DNA of 6,762 bases from an uncultured Bacteroidota bacterium (lineage in GTDB: Bacteria; Bacteroidota; Bacteroidia; Chitinophagales; Chitinophagaceae), in assembly GCA_903912435.1 (NCBI GenBank), contig CAIWHI010000978.1:1-6762 (forward strand), in the 5' to 3' direction. The notes beneath the pieces were generated by a model. That model saw nothing but the letters and a program-made list of their open reading frames with translations. It did no database searches and was not told the origin of the DNA. This document shows, piece by piece, positions 5,776 through 6,762 of the stretch. The translations under genes were made by a program, and so were the position numbers. The number at the start of each line of letters is the position of its first letter. Position 1 is the first letter of the stretch.

Positions 5776-6762
5776 CTACCTCATCTTATACACCCTCATA
5801 ATTGTGCTGTTCAATACCCTAATTTCGTATAAGGTAGTGGTGTAGGGGTAATCACCGGGGTGGTTGCGGAAGCTGGTGATATAGTAGGTGGGGGATTCAT
5901 CGAGGTTGCAGAGTTTTACCCTTTTTTGTTGTTCCGGTTTCAGCCACCTTATGGCATTCATAACAGGGTCGGTGGTTTTGCACACTTTTATGGTATCGGC
6001 ATTATCGTTGGCCAATATATATTGCAGGCCTTGCTTGCAGGCACAGCCCCAGTAGTCCATATCGTAGTTTTGGCGCAGGTATTCGTTTTTATGACTCACC
6101 AGATTATTAAAATATACCTGGTGGTGTGGGTGAGCCTGAGCCATAAATACCCCTACCAATATCATTTGCAAACCTATGCCTGCCCAAACCACTCTATTAA
6201 ACCTTGTGGCCAAGAGTTTATTAATACCATAAAGTGCCAACAAAACAAAAGATGGATAGATAAAATACAGGTGCCGCCAGTCGTCATAGTTCACGGCATT
6301 TATAGCTACCACCCCCAGCGACGGCCCAATAAAGCAGGCCAGGTAAAGCAGGAAATTCCTGTTGGCATTATTTTTCAACCATCCTAAAGGGGATTTTATA
6401 AAATGCCAGGCCAGCAATCCAAACCCTGCTAACCAAGCCACTAGCCACACTTCGGGCATGGTGATACTAAACCATACCGGGAGGTAATTGAGGGGTAGTT
6501 GGGCGCCATTTACATTTTTACCCATAAACAGCACCTCTCCTTTCCAAAAGATATGCGCCTGTGTCTGAAACTGCTCTACAAAATAATGAATAGGGGCCGA
6601 CCATAATATAGGCCAGGCAGTATAGAGCATGAGGCAATAGCCTGCTACAAATACCAGTGGATTGGCAAAAAGAGGTGCAGGCTTTTGTTTGTCTTTGATT
6701 CCTTCTATCAGGTCAAAAATAAAGAAGCTTAGAAAGCAGGGTAGTAATAAAATACCCATTAC
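5776..6762 (-). CDS. GT39-like multi-pass membrane glycosyltransferase, C-terminal part (5' truncated)
   Basis: About 328 codons of the C-terminal part are present; the frame stays open to the right edge, so the ATG at 6759 is probably internal rather than the start. Hydrophobic helices lie at about 1-15, 33-52, 103-120, 134-153, 165-183 and 189-208 (counting from that ATG), followed by a soluble tail to 327. The motifs YDDWRHLYFIYP (158-169), HPHHQVYFN (210-218) and DYWG (235-238) recur in Bacteroidota proteins of the dolichyl-phosphate-mannose mannosyltransferase (GT39/PMT_2) type, as does GKNVNGAQLPLNYLPVWF (80-97) in the extracytoplasmic loop. Such enzymes move sugars from lipid-phosphate donors to acceptors on the outer face of the inner membrane. 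The catalytic acidic residues sit in the first extracytoplasmic loop, which is off the window, so the activity and substrate cannot be verified. The gene ends 142 bp before the nuclease ATG, with no clear terminator between them. Confidence 0.7.
   Translation of the reverse strand, partial: VMGILLLPCFLSFFIFDLIEGIKDKQKPAPLFANPLVFVAGYCLMLYTAWPILWSAPIHYFVEQFQTQAHIFWKGEVLFMGKNVNGAQLPLNYLPVWFSITMPEVWLVAWLAGFGLLAWHFIKSPLGWLKNNANRNFLLYLACFIGPSLGVVAINAVNYDDWRHLYFIYPSFVLLALYGINKLLATRFNRVVWAGIGLQMILVGVFMAQAHPHHQVYFNNLVSHKNEYLRQNYDMDYWGCACKQGLQYILANDNADTIKVCKTTDPVMNAIRWLKPEQQKRVKLCNLDESPTYYITSFRNHPGDYPYTTTLYEIRVLNSTIMRVYKMR

Noticed and set aside
5860..6387. 175-codon plus-strand frame opposite the glycosyltransferase
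   Set aside because: Its translation is a shadow of conserved membrane-protein motifs (DDWRHLYFIYP, HPHHQVYFN, DYWG) on the minus strand.

Overview
The window looks like an ordinary chromosomal stretch from a member of the Bacteroidota, probably near the Chitinophagaceae or Sphingobacteriia, although that finer placement is inference. The evidence is an RhlE-type DEAD-box helicase end, a good match to the Bacteroidota promoter element TAnnTTTG before a single-domain response regulator, small membrane proteins carrying the GldL-like FKIxHW motif, and starts that mostly lack a strong Shine-Dalgarno. No rRNA, tRNA, CRISPR array, insertion sequence or integrase was seen.

Layout from left to right. 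Bases 3-251 (+) are the last 82 codons of an RhlE-like RNA helicase, followed by a perfect hairpin. A 296-bp gap then leads to a free-standing CheY-like response regulator (548-961, +), which ends at a good intrinsic terminator. Two tightly spaced minus-strand genes follow: a PaaG-type crotonase (1685-2461) and, 9 nt downstream of it, a CDP-alcohol phosphatidyltransferase (1103-1675). Next is an AT-rich plus-strand island. It holds a 59-codon membrane protein (2533-2712), a 128-aa membrane protein that looks like a tandem duplication of the same fold (2824-3210), and an unrecognised exported protein with an EF-hand-like calcium loop (3297-4094). The right third is on the minus strand: a secreted two-domain nuclease joining an S1/P1 zinc nuclease to a DRGH-type DNA/RNA non-specific endonuclease (4239-5633), with a strong terminator, and the C-terminal part of a multi-pass GT39-like membrane glycosyltransferase cut by the right edge (5776-6762).

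The genes do not form one obvious pathway. The crotonase and phosphatidyltransferase are probably co-transcribed, but no functional link is evident. The items most worth following are the pair of GldL-like mini-membrane proteins in the AT-rich island and the double nuclease, in which both metal centres appear complete. Two gene starts are set here to ATG codons rather than longer TTG-initiated frames, because only the ATG starts give clean signal peptides.
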